NCBI RefSeq assembly: GCF_007833165.1
Contig: NZ_VOBQ01000017.1
Coordinates: 118,074 to 182,073, forward strand
Reading direction: 5' to 3'
DNA length: 64,000 nt
DNA from: Caenimonas sedimenti
GTDB taxonomy: Bacteria; Pseudomonadota; Gammaproteobacteria; Burkholderiales; Burkholderiaceae_C
Positions within the stretch are counted from its first letter, which is position 1. The number at the start of each line of letters is the position of its first letter. The notes under the pieces are model-generated. The model was not told the origin of the DNA. It did no database searches and was given only the letters and a program-made list of their open reading frames with translations. Both the position numbers and the translations under genes were made by a program. Positions 1 to 8,812 of this stretch are shown piece by piece.

Positions 1-715
1 GGCCGCGCGCATGATCGAGAGCGGCGATGCCGACGTCATGGTCGCGGGTGGCGCCGAATCGACCGTCTCCCCGCTGGGCATCGGCGGTTTCGCGGCGGCG
101 CGTGCCCTGTCGACCCGCAACGACAGCCCCGAGACCGCTTCGCGTCCGTGGGACAAGGACCGCGACGGCTTCGTGCTCGGCGAAGGCGCGGGTGTCGTGG
201 TGCTCGAGGAGTACGAGGCCGCCAAGGCCCGCGGCGCGAAGATCTACGCGGAAGTCGCCGGGTTCGGCCTGAGCGCCGACGCCTTCCACATGACGGCGCC
301 CAACGTCGACGGCCCCCGCCGTTCCATGGTGGCCGCGTTGCGCAACGCGGGCGTGAACGCCGACCAGATCGACTACGTGAACGCGCACGGCACTTCCACG
401 CCGCTGGGCGACATCAACGAGACCAATGCGATCAAGCTGGCGCTCGGGGACCACGCGAAGAAGACCGTGGTCAATTCCACCAAGTCGATGACGGGGCACC
501 TGCTCGGCGGCGCGGGCGGGATCGAGTCGGTGTTCACGGTGCTGGCGCTGCACCACCAGAAAAGCCCGCCGACCATCAACATCTTCAACCAGGATCCCGA
601 GTGCGACCTGGATTACTGCGCCAACACGGCCCGTGACCTGAAGATTGGCTTCGCCCTGAAGAACAACTTCGGCTTCGGCGGCACCAACGGCACGCTGGTC
701 TTCAAGCGCGTCTGA
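1..715 (+). CDS. fabF: 3-oxoacyl-ACP synthase II, C-terminal part (gene enters from left edge)
   Basis: This is the condensing enzyme KAS II of cytoplasmic fatty-acid elongation, which joins malonyl-ACP to an acyl-ACP. Only about the last 237 residues are in the window: the frame is open back to base 2, so the ATG at 11 is internal. Counted from that ATG, the catalytic His is residue 126 in [11 protein letters not shown], and Lys158 and His163 lie in STKSMTGH. The glycine-rich loop NNFGFGGTN closes the active site near the end. The nucleophilic Cys would be upstream, outside the window. The gene ends 8 bp before the next start, so it probably begins the downstream sigma-E operon or reads into it. 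Confidence 0.97.
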   Translation, partial: AARMIESGDADVMVAGGAESTVSPLGIGGFAAARALSTRNDSPETASRPWDKDRDGFVLGEGAGVVVLEEYEAAKARGAKIYAEVAGFGLSADAFHMTAPNVDGPRRSMVAALRNAGVNADQIDYVNAHGTSTPLGDINETNAIKLALGDHAKKTVVNSTKSMTGHLLGGAGGIESVFTVLALHHQKSPPTINIFNQDPECDLDYCANTARDLKIGFALKNNFGFGGTNGTLVFKRV

Positions 716-723
716 ACCGCGGA

Positions 724-1200
724 ATGCACGCCGCCCCATCGGTCCGGTACCCGGTGGCGCGCAGCCGTGCGGCGGGACTTTTCCTGGCCGCTGCCTGGGG
801 CGCCGGCGTGCTGGTGACACTCTGGTGGACCTGGCAGGCGAGTGCGCCGGGTTGGCGCCAGGGTGCCGCCGCCTTGCTGGTCTTGGCAGCGGGCGGGTTC
901 GGCGCGTCGGCCTGGCTGCGCTCCACGCACGGAACCCTTGCCTGGGACGGCGCGCACTGGAGCCTGGAGCGGGCGGGCGGGAGCCCCGACCCGGGCCGCA
1001 TCGAACCCGGCGCCGACCTGCAATGGCTCCTGCTCGCGCGTTGGCGACCGGAAACGGGTGGCGCGGCCTGGTTGTGGCTGGAGCACCGGCAGGCTCCGCA
1101 TGCCTGGGACGCGCTGCGCCGTGCGGTATATTCGCGCGCCAGGACCGAGGCGCCGCCAGGGGTGCAATCCGAAAGTCAGCCGCCAGTGTCCTCACCATGA
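724..1200 (+). CDS. small membrane protein between fabF and rpoE (YgfX-like architecture)
   Basis: A 158-residue protein of unknown function. Residues about 17-36 and 43-62 are two hydrophobic segments separated by a short WRQG turn. A soluble tail follows, with a LLLARWR...LWLEHRQAPHAWDALRRAVYSRA pattern at lower similarity. Two N-terminal helices plus a tail ending in W-x-x-LRR resemble the gammaproteobacterial YgfX/CptA family, which sits next to other conserved genes. That resemblance is weak and is an inference. Its TGA overlaps the rpoE ATG (ATGA at 1197-1200), so translation is coupled to the sigma factor and the protein may belong to the envelope-stress operon. Confidence 0.7.
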   Translation: MHAAPSVRYPVARSRAAGLFLAAAWGAGVLVTLWWTWQASAPGWRQGAAALLVLAAGGFGASAWLRSTHGTLAWDGAHWSLERAGGSPDPGRIEPGADLQWLLLARWRPETGGAAWLWLEHRQAPHAWDALRRAVYSRARTEAPPGVQSESQPPVSSP

Positions 1201-1835
1201 CAACGCCACCCCCAGCCGCCCCTGCGCCATCGCCCGGCGACTCCGACCTCGTGCTGGTCGAGCGCACGGTGGCCGGCGACCAGAAGGCGTTCGAGCTGCT
1301 GGTGATCAAGTACCAGAAGCGGATCGAGCGCCTGATCGGCCGGATGGTCCGTGATTCCGACCTGGTGGAAGACATCGCCCAGGAGACCTTCATCCGCGCC
1401 TACCGGGCGCTCGCCCAGTTCCGCGGCGAGGCCCAGTTCTATACCTGGCTGTACCGGATTGCCGTCAACACAGCCAAAAAGGCCCTCGTCGACCTCAAGC
1501 GGGATCCGGTGGTTTCCGAGAGTTCCCTCAAAGGCGGTGATGATGATGACGAAACTTCCGGCGTGGAGAACGAACTAACCTCCGCGGAAACACCCGAAAC
1601 GGTGCTCGCCGCCAAGGAAATCGCCGCCACGGTCAACTCGGCCATGGAAGCCCTGCCCGATGAACTGCGCCAGGCGGTGACCCTGCGCGAGATCGAGGGC
1701 CTGAGCTACGAAGAGATTGCGGAAGTGATGAATTGCCCGATCGGCACGGTGCGCTCACGGATCTTCCGGGCGCGGGAGGCCATCTCGGCCAAGGTGAAGC
1801 CCATGCTGGAGAACCAGTCGGGCAAGCGCTGGTAG
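1197..1835 (+). CDS. rpoE: RNA polymerase sigma-E factor (ECF family)
   Basis: An extracytoplasmic-function sigma factor that directs RNA polymerase to envelope-stress promoters. It is 212 residues, the normal RpoE length. Region 2 contains DLVEDIAQETFIRAYRAL and FYTWLYRIAVN (about 55-100). Region 4 contains LPDELRQAVTLREIEGLSYEEIAEVMNCPIGTVRSRI at lower line length (about 150-190), the helix-turn-helix that reads the -35 element. The acidic linker around residues 110-135 (GGDDDDETSG) is long. The ATG at 1197 was chosen because it overlaps the previous stop and gives the family start; the frame is open much further upstream. The genes for its anti-sigma factor RseA, RseB and a DegP-type protease follow directly. 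Confidence 0.97.
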   Translation: MTTPPPAAPAPSPGDSDLVLVERTVAGDQKAFELLVIKYQKRIERLIGRMVRDSDLVEDIAQETFIRAYRALAQFRGEAQFYTWLYRIAVNTAKKALVDLKRDPVVSESSLKGGDDDDETSGVENELTSAETPETVLAAKEIAATVNSAMEALPDELRQAVTLREIEGLSYEEIAEVMNCPIGTVRSRIFRAREAISAKVKPMLENQSGKRW

Positions 1836-1863
1836 ATAGTAGTAGAGCGGCGAAGGTGATGTG

Positions 1864-2460
1864 ATGGAAAAGATGGACAACCACGAACTGATTTCAGCCC
1901 TGGCGGACGGACAACTGCGCGGCGGAGAGCTGGCGCGCGCCGTGGCGCTCGTGGCGGCGGACCGCTCCGGCCGCAGCACCTGGCAGGCCTACCAGACGGT
2001 CGGCGAAGTGTTGCGCTCGGGCCAGGCTGCGGCGGGAACGGACACCGAGGCTTTCCTGGCGCGCCTGCAAATGAAGCTGCAGGCCGAAGCCCTGCCGGCC
2101 GCGGCGGCCGCCGCCGAGCCCGCGCTGGCAGTTGTGGCGCGGCCGCAGCCGCCCGCGAACGATTGGCTCTGGAAGATGGTGGCCGGCGTCGCGTCGGTCG
2201 CCGCCGTTGCGGCCATCGGCTGGAACATGGCGGCTCCCGCGCTCGCGCCTGCCACCCAGCCGCAGCTCGCGGCGGCCCCGGCTCCCGCTGCGGCCACGGC
2301 CGCCATCGCGCCGGAGGCCGGCGTGCAGCAGGCCGCAATGATCCGCGACCCGCGCCTCGACCAGTTGCTGGCCGCCCACCGCCAGCTGGGTGGTGCGACC
2401 GCCTGGCAATCGACTTCCGGGTTCCTGCGCAACGCGACGTTCGAAGGGCCGGTCCGCTAG
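1864..2460 (+). CDS. rseA: sigma-E anti-sigma factor RseA/MucA
   Basis: An inner-membrane anti-sigma factor that holds RpoE inactive until regulated proteolysis. The 198-residue product starts with ELISALADGQL, the RseA N-terminal sigma-binding helix. A single hydrophobic segment follows near residues 103-125 (MVAGVASVAAVAAIGW), and the periplasmic tail is rich in Ala and Pro. GAAGG at 1852-1856 is 7 bp before the ATG at 1864. A GTG at 1861 and an ATG at 1873 are other in-frame options. The tail motif RDPRLDQLLAAHRQ with a GG...W near the C-terminus is typical of betaproteobacterial RseA. It lies 28 bp downstream of rpoE and 9 bp before rseB. Confidence 0.93.
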   Translation: MEKMDNHELISALADGQLRGGELARAVALVAADRSGRSTWQAYQTVGEVLRSGQAAAGTDTEAFLARLQMKLQAEALPAAAAAAEPALAVVARPQPPANDWLWKMVAGVASVAAVAAIGWNMAAPALAPATQPQLAAAPAPAAATAAIAPEAGVQQAAMIRDPRLDQLLAAHRQLGGATAWQSTSGFLRNATFEGPVR

Positions 2461-2469
2461 GGCCCGAGC

Positions 2470-3522
2470 ATGCCGCACGCAGCCCCTGGACGGACGCTGA
2501 CCCACTGCCTGCGCGCCTTGCTTGGCGCCTGGGCGGCCACCGCCGTCGGCCTGGCCGCGGCGCAAGCCGTGATGGGCCCCACGGGCGCGCCCACGCGTTC
2601 GGTCGAAAAGGAGATCCGGGCCGACAACAAGCCGGAACGCTCGGTGCGTGAATGGCTGGTCCGCATGCATGAAGCCTCGCGGCTGCGCAGCTATGCGGGC
2701 ACATTCGTCGTCTCGTCGAATTTCGGCGGGATGTCCAGCTCCCGCATCTGGCACGCCTGCGATGGCCAGCAGCAGATGGAGCGGGTCGAGTCGCTCACCG
2801 GTGCACCCCGGTCCACGTTCCGCCGCAACAACGAGGTGCTGACCTTCCTGCCGGAAAGCCGGACGGTGCTCACCGACCGGCGCGAATCCTTGGGGCTGTT
2901 CCCGGACCTGCTGAAATCCGATGAAACGGCGATCGCCGAGTTCTACTCGGCGCGCCGTACCGGCGGCGACCGCGTCGCCGGTTTCGAGGCGGACGTCGTG
3001 CAGCTGGCCCCGAAGGACAACCTGCGTTTCGGCTACCGCATCTGGAGCGAACGCAAGACCGGCCTGGTGGTGAAACTGCAGACGCTCGACCGCGAGGGCA
3101 ACGTCCTCGAGCAGGCGGCCTTTTCCGAGCTGCAGCTCGACGTGCCGGTGCGCATGGACAAGCTGGCCCAGATGATGAACGTGCCCGAAGGCTGGCGCGT
3201 CGAGAAGTCGGATGCCGTCAAGACCACGCCGGCGGCGGAAGGCTGGGCGATGAAGTCGGCGGTGGCGGGCTTCAAGCCGATGAGCTGCTACAAGCGCCCG
3301 GCCCAGGGCGTGCTGCAATGGATCTTCTCGGACGGGCTGGCGTCGGTTTCGCTCTTCGTGGAAACCTACGACCCGAAGCGCCATTTCCACGAAAGCGTGG
3401 CCGCCAGCGGCGCCACGCACACGCTCACCCGGCGCATGCAGGAGTGGTGGCTGACGGCGGTGGGCGAGGTGCCGCCCGCGACCTTGAAGGCGTTCTCCCT
3501 CAGTCTTGAGCGGCGCAAATAA
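2470..3522 (+). CDS. rseB: sigma-E regulatory protein RseB/MucB
   Basis: A periplasmic lipoprotein-sensor-fold protein that binds RseA and protects it from the first-site protease. It is 350 residues, slightly longer than E. coli RseB. The N-terminus has a hydrophobic stretch (LLGAWAATAVGLAAAQA, about 17-34) that acts as a signal peptide. The MucB core begins at WLVRMHEASRLRSYAGTF, with the family-typical pattern EWL...HEA...YxGTFV. The C-terminal domain includes WIFSDGLASVSLFVE and a final GEVPPATLKAFSLSLE, the conserved end. It sits between rseA and mucD, so the four genes form the complete sigma-E control set. Confidence 0.94.
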   Translation: MPHAAPGRTLTHCLRALLGAWAATAVGLAAAQAVMGPTGAPTRSVEKEIRADNKPERSVREWLVRMHEASRLRSYAGTFVVSSNFGGMSSSRIWHACDGQQQMERVESLTGAPRSTFRRNNEVLTFLPESRTVLTDRRESLGLFPDLLKSDETAIAEFYSARRTGGDRVAGFEADVVQLAPKDNLRFGYRIWSERKTGLVVKLQTLDREGNVLEQAAFSELQLDVPVRMDKLAQMMNVPEGWRVEKSDAVKTTPAAEGWAMKSAVAGFKPMSCYKRPAQGVLQWIFSDGLASVSLFVETYDPKRHFHESVAASGATHTLTRRMQEWWLTAVGEVPPATLKAFSLSLERRK

Positions 3523-3571
3523 GTCCCCAACTGAAGGGGTGGTCCCGGATCGACGGGTGGTCGGCTGACGC

Positions 3572-3599
3572 TGAACCAATTCGCCGCGCCGTATTCTCA
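3572..3599 (+). promoter_or_regulatory. candidate sigma-E promoter for mucD
   Basis: TGAACCA (3572-3578) and TCTCA (3595-3599) are separated by exactly 16 bp, close to the sigma-E pattern GGAACTT-N16-TCTGA. The gene 36 bp downstream is a DegP-type protease, a classic sigma-E target, and the sigma-E operon lies just upstream. The -35 match is imperfect, so this is a proposal based on spacing and context. Confidence 0.4.
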
Positions 3600-3634
3600 G
3601 CTATATCCCTTTAGAGCTTCTGGAGAGCCTGCAC

Positions 3635-5131
3635 ATGTTCCGCATTCAATGGAAACAGCTGCGCAACTACGCCGTGGTCGTGGCCCTGGCCGTGACCGGC
3701 ACGGCGGCGCTGTGGCAGCACCAGCCCGTGGTGGCGCAATCGGCGCCGCAGCCGCGCTCGCTGCCTGATTTCACCGACCTCGTCGACGCCGTCGGGCCGG
3801 CCGTGGTCAACATCCGCACGATGGAGCGCTCCCGTGCGGCCGCCGCCGCACCGGGCCCCGGTGGCGGCCAGATGGACGAGGAGATGCAGGAATTCTTCCG
3901 GCGGTTCTTCGGCGTCCCGATGCCGAACGTCCCGCGTGGCGGCCAGCGCCCCAGCCCCCGTGGCGGGGAGGAAGAGACGCCGCGCGGCGTCGGCTCCGGC
4001 TTCATCCTCACGCAGGATGGCTTCGTCATGACCAACGCCCACGTGGTGGACGGGGCGGACGAAGTGATCGTCACCCTCACCGACAAGCGCGAATTCAAGG
4101 CCAAGCTCATTGGCGCCGACAAGCGCACCGACGTCGCCGTCGTCAAGATCGAGGCGACCGGCCTGCCGGCCGTGAAGCTCGGCGACATCGGCAAGCTGAA
4201 GGTCGGGGAATGGGTCATGGCCATCGGCTCGCCGTTCGGCCTGGACAACACCGTGACCGCCGGCATCGTCAGTGCCAAGGGGCGCGACACGGGTGACTAC
4301 CTGCCGTTCATCCAGACCGACGTGGCCATCAACCCCGGCAACTCCGGCGGCCCGCTGATCAACATGCGCGGCGAGGTGATCGGCATCAACAGCCAGATCT
4401 ATTCGCGCTCGGGCGGCTTCATGGGCATCTCCTTCGCGATCCCGATCGACGAGGCCACCCGCGTGGCCGAGCAGCTGCGCACGAGCGGCAAGGTCTCGCG
4501 CGGCCGCATCGGGGTGCAGATCGACCAGGTCACCCGCGACGTCGCCGAGTCCATCGGCCTGGGCAAGGCGCAGGGTGCGCTGGTGCGCAGTGTCGAGAGC
4601 GGCTCCCCCGCGGACAAGGCCGGGGTCGAAGCCGGCGACATCATCACCAAGTTCAACGGCCAGACGATCGACCGCGCGACCGACCTGCCGCGCCTGGTGG
4701 GCAACACCAAGGCCGGCAGCAAGGTGAACCTGAGCGTGTTCCGCCGCGGCGGCTCACGCGACCTGGCCATCACCGTGGCGGAGCTGGAGCCCGAGAAGGC
4801 GCCGGTGCGCCGCGCGGCCGCGCCCGACGACAAGCCCAAGGCATCGCCCGCCGCCCAGTCGATCGGCCTTGTCGTGAGCGAGCTGACCGAGAGCCAGAAG
4901 AAGGAGCTGAAGCTCAAGGGCGGCGTCAAGGTCGACACCGCGACGGAGGGCGCCGCGCGCGCCGGCATCCGGGAGGGCGACATCATCGTCGCCATCGGCA
5001 ACACCGAAGTGGCGACCGTGCGCGAGTTCGACAACGTCGTCGCCAAGGTGGACAAGGCCAAGCCGATTCCCGTGCTGCTGCGCCGGGGCGAGCTTGCCAC
5101 CTACCTGCTGATCCGCCCGGCGCGGGGCTAA
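3635..5131 (+). CDS. mucD: periplasmic serine protease/chaperone of the DegP/HtrA family (MucD)
   Basis: A secreted quality-control protease that degrades misfolded envelope proteins. The 498 residues start with a signal peptide (YAVVVALAVTGTAALW...VVAQS, cleavage near 35). The trypsin-like domain carries the full triad: His136 in TNAHVVDGAD, Asp166 in RTDVAVVKI and Ser237 in NPGNSGGPL. Two PDZ domains follow, about 285-375 (GRIGVQI...SPADKAGVEAGDII) and 405-490 (IGLVVSEL...AGIREGDIIVAI). Met- and Phe-rich segments near 80-97 match the regulatory LA loop. It closes the sigma-E operon and is followed by a strong terminator. Its own sigma-E-like promoter is proposed at 3572-3599. Confidence 0.96.
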   Translation: MFRIQWKQLRNYAVVVALAVTGTAALWQHQPVVAQSAPQPRSLPDFTDLVDAVGPAVVNIRTMERSRAAAAAPGPGGGQMDEEMQEFFRRFFGVPMPNVPRGGQRPSPRGGEEETPRGVGSGFILTQDGFVMTNAHVVDGADEVIVTLTDKREFKAKLIGADKRTDVAVVKIEATGLPAVKLGDIGKLKVGEWVMAIGSPFGLDNTVTAGIVSAKGRDTGDYLPFIQTDVAINPGNSGGPLINMRGEVIGINSQIYSRSGGFMGISFAIPIDEATRVAEQLRTSGKVSRGRIGVQIDQVTRDVAESIGLGKAQGALVRSVESGSPADKAGVEAGDIITKFNGQTIDRATDLPRLVGNTKAGSKVNLSVFRRGGSRDLAITVAELEPEKAPVRRAAAPDDKPKASPAAQSIGLVVSELTESQKKELKLKGGVKVDTATEGAARAGIREGDIIVAIGNTEVATVREFDNVVAKVDKAKPIPVLLRRGELATYLLIRPARG

Positions 5132-5155
5132 GCACTTTCAGCGGCAAACGGGCGA

Positions 5156-5190
5156 AAGCCCCAAGCCCCGAGTGGGGTTTGGGGCTTTTC
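5156..5190 (+). terminator. rho-independent terminator after mucD
   Basis: A 14-bp stem (5156-5169 with 5174-5187, one G-T wobble) closes a GAGT tetraloop and runs into TTTTC. It begins 25 bp after the mucD stop, so it ends the rpoE-rseA-rseB-mucD transcript and isolates lepA. Confidence 0.85.
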
Positions 5191-5526
5191 TTCTGGCCAT
5201 GGGTCAAAAAAAGACATGGCTTCGAAAAATTTTGTGACCCCCGGAACGCCCAGAATGTTGGCGAACGCTAACTTCAGATCCTGCCCTAACGATGAATTTG
5301 GATAGAATCCTGAGCGCTCCCGCATCCATTGCAGCATATCGGCGGCTTCGAGCACCACTATGCGAGATGCCGGAAGCCGGTTCCAGGCGCATCCACAGAT
5401 CGCCCACATGTTGTCCCCCCAGAGGTCCCCACGTTTTGTTGAAAACCTGTGAATAACGTGCCAGTTGCTCGCCTGCAACGGACCGTGAGCGGGCCCTCTG
5501 CGTCTGTACGCCCTGGGCTTTTTGCC
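5191..5526. other. intergenic stretch with no convincing gene; single perfect DnaA box
   Basis: This gap between the mucD terminator and the lepA leader is visibly less GC-rich than its neighbours. A minus-strand frame is open through it (ending at 5128 inside mucD), but it crosses the terminator and has no recognisable motifs or RBS, so no gene is called. TGTGAATAA at 5448-5456 is a perfect DnaA box (TTATTCACA on the minus strand). A weaker match, CATCCACAG, lies at about 5391-5399. The run of six C at 5414-5420 and the hairpin-poor sequence give no other feature. Confidence 0.5.
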
Positions 5527-5604
5527 TACAATGAAGTTCCAACTATCGCAGTTGCCATAGATTGTTGGTTTAGGGCGCGTCACTTCGAGGGCGCGCCCTT
5601 TTTT
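5527..5604 (+). ncRNA. candidate short leader RNA or small RNA upstream of lepA
   Basis: TACAAT at 5527-5532 is a good -10 box, although the sequence 16-18 bp upstream is a poor -35. From a start near 5539, the transcript would be about 65 nt and end in a clear intrinsic terminator: GGGCGCG (5573-5579) pairs with CGCGCCC (5592-5598) and is followed by six T. The terminator is 45 bp before the lepA ATG. It could therefore end a free small RNA or attenuate lepA. No known RNA family is recognised. Confidence 0.45.
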
Positions 5605-5648
5605 CTTTGCGCGCGCGTTTGAATTCAATCACTTAGTCTCGCCCCTTG

Positions 5649-7460
5649 ATGAATCACATCAGAAACTTCTCGATCATCGCGCACATCGATCACGGCAAAT
5701 CCACGCTCGCCGACCGCTTGATCCAGCGTTGCGGCGGACTCTCCGATCGCGAGATGGAAGAGCAGGTTCTCGACTCGATGGATCTGGAAAAAGAGCGTGG
5801 GATAACCATCAAGGCGCAGACCGCCGCACTGACCTACAAGGCGCGCGACGGCCAGGTCTACAACCTCAACCTGATCGACACGCCGGGCCACGTGGACTTC
5901 TCGTACGAGGTCAGCCGCTCGCTCTCGGCATGCGAGGGCGCGTTGCTGGTGGTCGATGCGAGCCAGGGCGTCGAGGCGCAGACGGTCGCCAACTGCTACA
6001 CCGCGCTCGACCTCGGCGTGACGGTCGTGCCGGTCCTGAACAAGATGGACCTGCCGCAGGCCGACCCGGAGAACGCGAAGTTCGAGATCGAGGACGTGAT
6101 CGGGATCGACGCGGCCGACGCCATCCCGTGTTCGGCCAAGACCGGCATGGGCATCGACGAGATTCTCGAAGCCGTCGTCGCGCGCATCCCGGCGCCCAAG
6201 GGCAACCCGGCGGGTCCGTTGCGCGCCATGATCGTGGACAGCTGGTTCGACACCTATGTGGGCGTCGTCATGCTGGTGCGCGTGGTCGACGGCCGCCTGG
6301 CCAAGGGCGACCGCTTCAAGATGATGGCCACCGGCACCAGCTACAACGCCGACAACCTGGGCGTCTTCACGCCGGCCAACGCGCCGCGCGAGGCGCTGGA
6401 GGCGGGCGAGGTGGGCTACATCATCGCCGGCATCAAGGAACTCCAGGCGGCCAAGGTCGGCGACACCATCACGCTCATCAAGCCCGGCACCGGCGGCGCG
6501 GCCTTCACGGCCACCGAGCCGCTCCCCGGCTTCAAGGAAATCCAGCCGCAGGTCTTCGCCGGGCTGTATCCGACCGAGGCGAACCAGTACGACTCACTGC
6601 GCGACGCGCTGGAAAAGCTCAAGCTCAACGACTCGTCCCTGCACTACGAACCCGAGGTCTCCCAGGCACTGGGCTTCGGCTTCCGCTGCGGTTTCCTCGG
6701 CCTGCTGCACATGGAGATCGTGCAGGAACGGCTGGAGCGCGAGTTCGACCAGGACCTGATCACCACCGCCCCGAGCGTCGTGTACCAGGTGGTCAAGGGC
6801 GACGGCGAGATCCTGATGGTCGAGAACCCCTCGCGCATCCCCGACCAGGGCAAGCTGCAGGAAATCCGCGAGCCCATCGTGACGGTGCATCTCTATATGC
6901 CGCAGGAGTACGTGGGGCCAGTCATGACGCTGGCGAACCAGAAGCGCGGCGTCCAGCTGAACATGGCCTACCACGGCAAGCAGGTCATGCTCACCTATGA
7001 GCTGCCGCTCGGCGAGATCGTCCTGGACTTCTTCGACAAGCTGAAGTCGGTGAGCCGGGGCTACGCCTCCATGGACTACGAGTTCAAGGAGTACCGCGCC
7101 TCCGACGTGGTCAAGGTCGACATCCTGCTCAACGGCGAGAAGGTCGACGCCCTCTCCATCATCGTCCACCGCAGCCAGTCGCAATACCGGGGCCGGGCCG
7201 TGGTGTCCAAGATGCGGGAGATCATCAGCCGGCAGATGTTCGACGTCGCCATCCAGGCCGCCATCGGGGCCAACGTGATCGCCCGCGAGACCATCAAGGC
7301 GCTGCGCAAGAACGTGCTGGCAAAATGCTACGGCGGCGACATCACCCGCAAGCGCAAGCTCCTCGAAAAACAAAAAGCAGGCAAGAAACGCATGAAGCAG
7401 ATCGGCACCGTCGAAGTCCCGCAGGAAGCGTTCCTGGCCATCCTCCAGGTCGAGGAATGA
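5649..7460 (+). CDS. lepA: elongation factor 4 (LepA), ribosome back-translocase GTPase
   Basis: A translational GTPase that acts on ribosomes with stalled or mis-translocated tRNAs and influences initiation. It is 603 residues, the normal length. G motifs are all present: AHIDHGKST (G1, near 11-19), RGITI (G2), DTPGHVD (G3), NKMD (G4) and SAK (G5). The LepA-specific C-terminal domain contains [25 protein letters not shown] and the final block [26 protein letters not shown] at full length, which binds near the P-site tRNA. The ATG at 5649 is used; a TTG at 5646 is in frame but less likely. It is 4 bp from lepB, a standard pairing. Confidence 0.98.
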   Translation: MNHIRNFSIIAHIDHGKSTLADRLIQRCGGLSDREMEEQVLDSMDLEKERGITIKAQTAALTYKARDGQVYNLNLIDTPGHVDFSYEVSRSLSACEGALLVVDASQGVEAQTVANCYTALDLGVTVVPVLNKMDLPQADPENAKFEIEDVIGIDAADAIPCSAKTGMGIDEILEAVVARIPAPKGNPAGPLRAMIVDSWFDTYVGVVMLVRVVDGRLAKGDRFKMMATGTSYNADNLGVFTPANAPREALEAGEVGYIIAGIKELQAAKVGDTITLIKPGTGGAAFTATEPLPGFKEIQPQVFAGLYPTEANQYDSLRDALEKLKLNDSSLHYEPEVSQALGFGFRCGFLGLLHMEIVQERLEREFDQDLITTAPSVVYQVVKGDGEILMVENPSRIPDQGKLQEIREPIVTVHLYMPQEYVGPVMTLANQKRGVQLNMAYHGKQVMLTYELPLGEIVLDFFDKLKSVSRGYASMDYEFKEYRASDVVKVDILLNGEKVDALSIIVHRSQSQYRGRAVVSKMREIISRQMFDVAIQAAIGANVIARETIKALRKNVLAKCYGGDITRKRKLLEKQKAGKKRMKQIGTVEVPQEAFLAILQVEE

Positions 7461-7464
7461 CCCG

Positions 7465-8436
7465 ATGATGCAGTTCGTCACCGCCGCCGTCCTCGCGGCC
7501 TTCGCCGGCTATGCGGGTGCCTGGTACTTCGAGATGGTGGAGGGCAACTTCGCCCTCCTGCTGTTCCTGGCGACCGTGGTCACCGGCGTGTACTGGGTCG
7601 CCGAGCGCCTGTGGTTCCTGCCGCAGCGCCGCCGGCAGGCGCAAGCGCTGGAAGCCCGCCACGAGGAGCGCACCGCGGCGCTCGCGGCGCAGGGCATCAA
7701 GACCACCGCCGACGCCGATGTGGCCGAGGAGCGCCAGCGCATCCTGATGCAGCCCTGGTGGCTGGACTGGACGGCCGGCCTGTTCCCCGTGATCATCGCC
7801 GTGTTCGTCCTGCGCTCGTTCCTGTTCGAGCCATTCAAGATCCCCTCGGGCTCGATGATCCCGACCCTGCTGGTCGGCGACCTGATCCTGGTCAACAAGT
7901 TCACCTACGGCCTGCGGCTGCCGGTGCTGCACACCCGCCTCACCGGCGGCACCCCGCCGGCGCGCGGCGATGTCATGGTGTTCCGCTACCCCCCGAAGCC
8001 GAGCCTGGACTACATCAAGCGGGTGGTCGGCATCCCGGGCGACCAGGTGGCGTACTTGAACAAGCGCCTGACCATCAACGGGGTGCCGGTGCCCACGACG
8101 CAGCTGCCGGAATACTTCGACCAGGACGCGATGCGCTATTTCAAGCATTTCGAGGAAAGCCTGGGCGAGCGCAAGCACCGCCTGCTGACCGACGATGAGC
8201 GCCCGGCCTTCATTCCCGGCACGGAGGACTTTCCTTTCAAGGGGAATTGCCGCTACAGTGTCGAGGGGGTCGTTTGCAAGGTGCCGGAGGGGCAGTATTT
8301 CGTGATGGGCGACAACCGCGACAACTCGCTCGACTCCCGCTATTGGGGGTTCGTGCCGGATCGCAACATCGTCGGCAAGGCGTTCCTGATCTGGATGAAC
8401 TTCGGCAACCTGAAACGCATCGGCGCATTCAACTAA
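7465..8436 (+). CDS. lepB: signal peptidase I
   Basis: An inner-membrane protease that removes signal peptides from Sec- and Tat-exported proteins. The 323 residues include two N-terminal hydrophobic segments (about 3-20 and 28-48), an amphipathic linker rich in Arg and Gln, and a third hydrophobic segment before the catalytic domain. The nucleophile is Ser130 in IPSGSMIPTL, and the general base is Lys185 in DYIKRVVGIPGD. Box E is GDNRDNSLDSRYWG near residue 280. It is translationally close to lepA (4 bp gap) and is followed by the DUF4845 gene, as in other Burkholderiales. Confidence 0.97.
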   Translation: MMQFVTAAVLAAFAGYAGAWYFEMVEGNFALLLFLATVVTGVYWVAERLWFLPQRRRQAQALEARHEERTAALAAQGIKTTADADVAEERQRILMQPWWLDWTAGLFPVIIAVFVLRSFLFEPFKIPSGSMIPTLLVGDLILVNKFTYGLRLPVLHTRLTGGTPPARGDVMVFRYPPKPSLDYIKRVVGIPGDQVAYLNKRLTINGVPVPTTQLPEYFDQDAMRYFKHFEESLGERKHRLLTDDERPAFIPGTEDFPFKGNCRYSVEGVVCKVPEGQYFVMGDNRDNSLDSRYWGFVPDRNIVGKAFLIWMNFGNLKRIGAFN

Positions 8437-8456
8437 GCATTTCTGAGGACGGGACC

Positions 8457-8810
8457 ATGGCAGGCAAATCGAATCAAAGGGGTTTCTCTTTCCTTTTCAC
8501 GCTGATCTTCGTGGCGCTGATCGCCTGGCTGGGGCTGGTCGTCGCGCAGGTGTTCCCCACCTACCTGGAGTACACGGGGGCGGTGAAGGCCATTCACAAG
8601 GCGAAGGAGGGCGCGACCGTCCAGGATGTGAAGAACATCTTCGACAAGGCCGCGCAGATCGACGACATCCGCTCGATCACAGGCAAGGACCTGACGATCA
8701 CCAAGGCGGGCGACAAGGTGGTCGTGGCGTTCGCGTACAACAAGGAAATCCACATGTTCGGCCCGGCCTACGTGCTCATGAAGTACACGGGCAACACGCT
8801 CAACAACTAG
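8457..8810 (+). CDS. DUF4845 small membrane protein
   Basis: A 117-residue protein of unknown function, always found between lepB and rnc in related bacteria. It begins [27 protein letters not shown], which at residues 7-33 looks like a type-IV-pilin-like or single-pass N-terminal helix. A small soluble domain follows, with [17 protein letters not shown] and a C-terminal beta-rich part. The ATG at 8457 was selected from a frame that is open further upstream inside lepB. It gives the family length and leaves a 20-bp gap with GAGGAC as ribosome-binding site. It probably works at the membrane, but its role is not known. Confidence 0.85.
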   Translation: MAGKSNQRGFSFLFTLIFVALIAWLGLVVAQVFPTYLEYTGAVKAIHKAKEGATVQDVKNIFDKAAQIDDIRSITGKDLTITKAGDKVVVAFAYNKEIHMFGPAYVLMKYTGNTLNN

Positions 8811-8812
8811 CC

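Noticed and set aside
724..1200. A toxin-antitoxin pair based on the YgfX (CptA) resemblance.
   Set aside because: No YgfY/SdhE-type partner is adjacent, and the resemblance is limited to helix layout.
1894..3579. A 561-codon minus-strand open frame across rseA and rseB.
   Set aside because: No recognisable domain; rseA and rseB on the plus strand account for the sequence.
5448..5456. The perfect DnaA box as a replication origin.
   Set aside because: It is single, with no AT-rich unwinding element, no dnaA or dnaN nearby and no box cluster.
5128..5628. A minus-strand 166-codon frame in the mucD-lepA gap.
   Set aside because: It runs through the mucD terminator and into mucD, has no RBS or family motif, and the low-GC gap explains it poorly as a gene.
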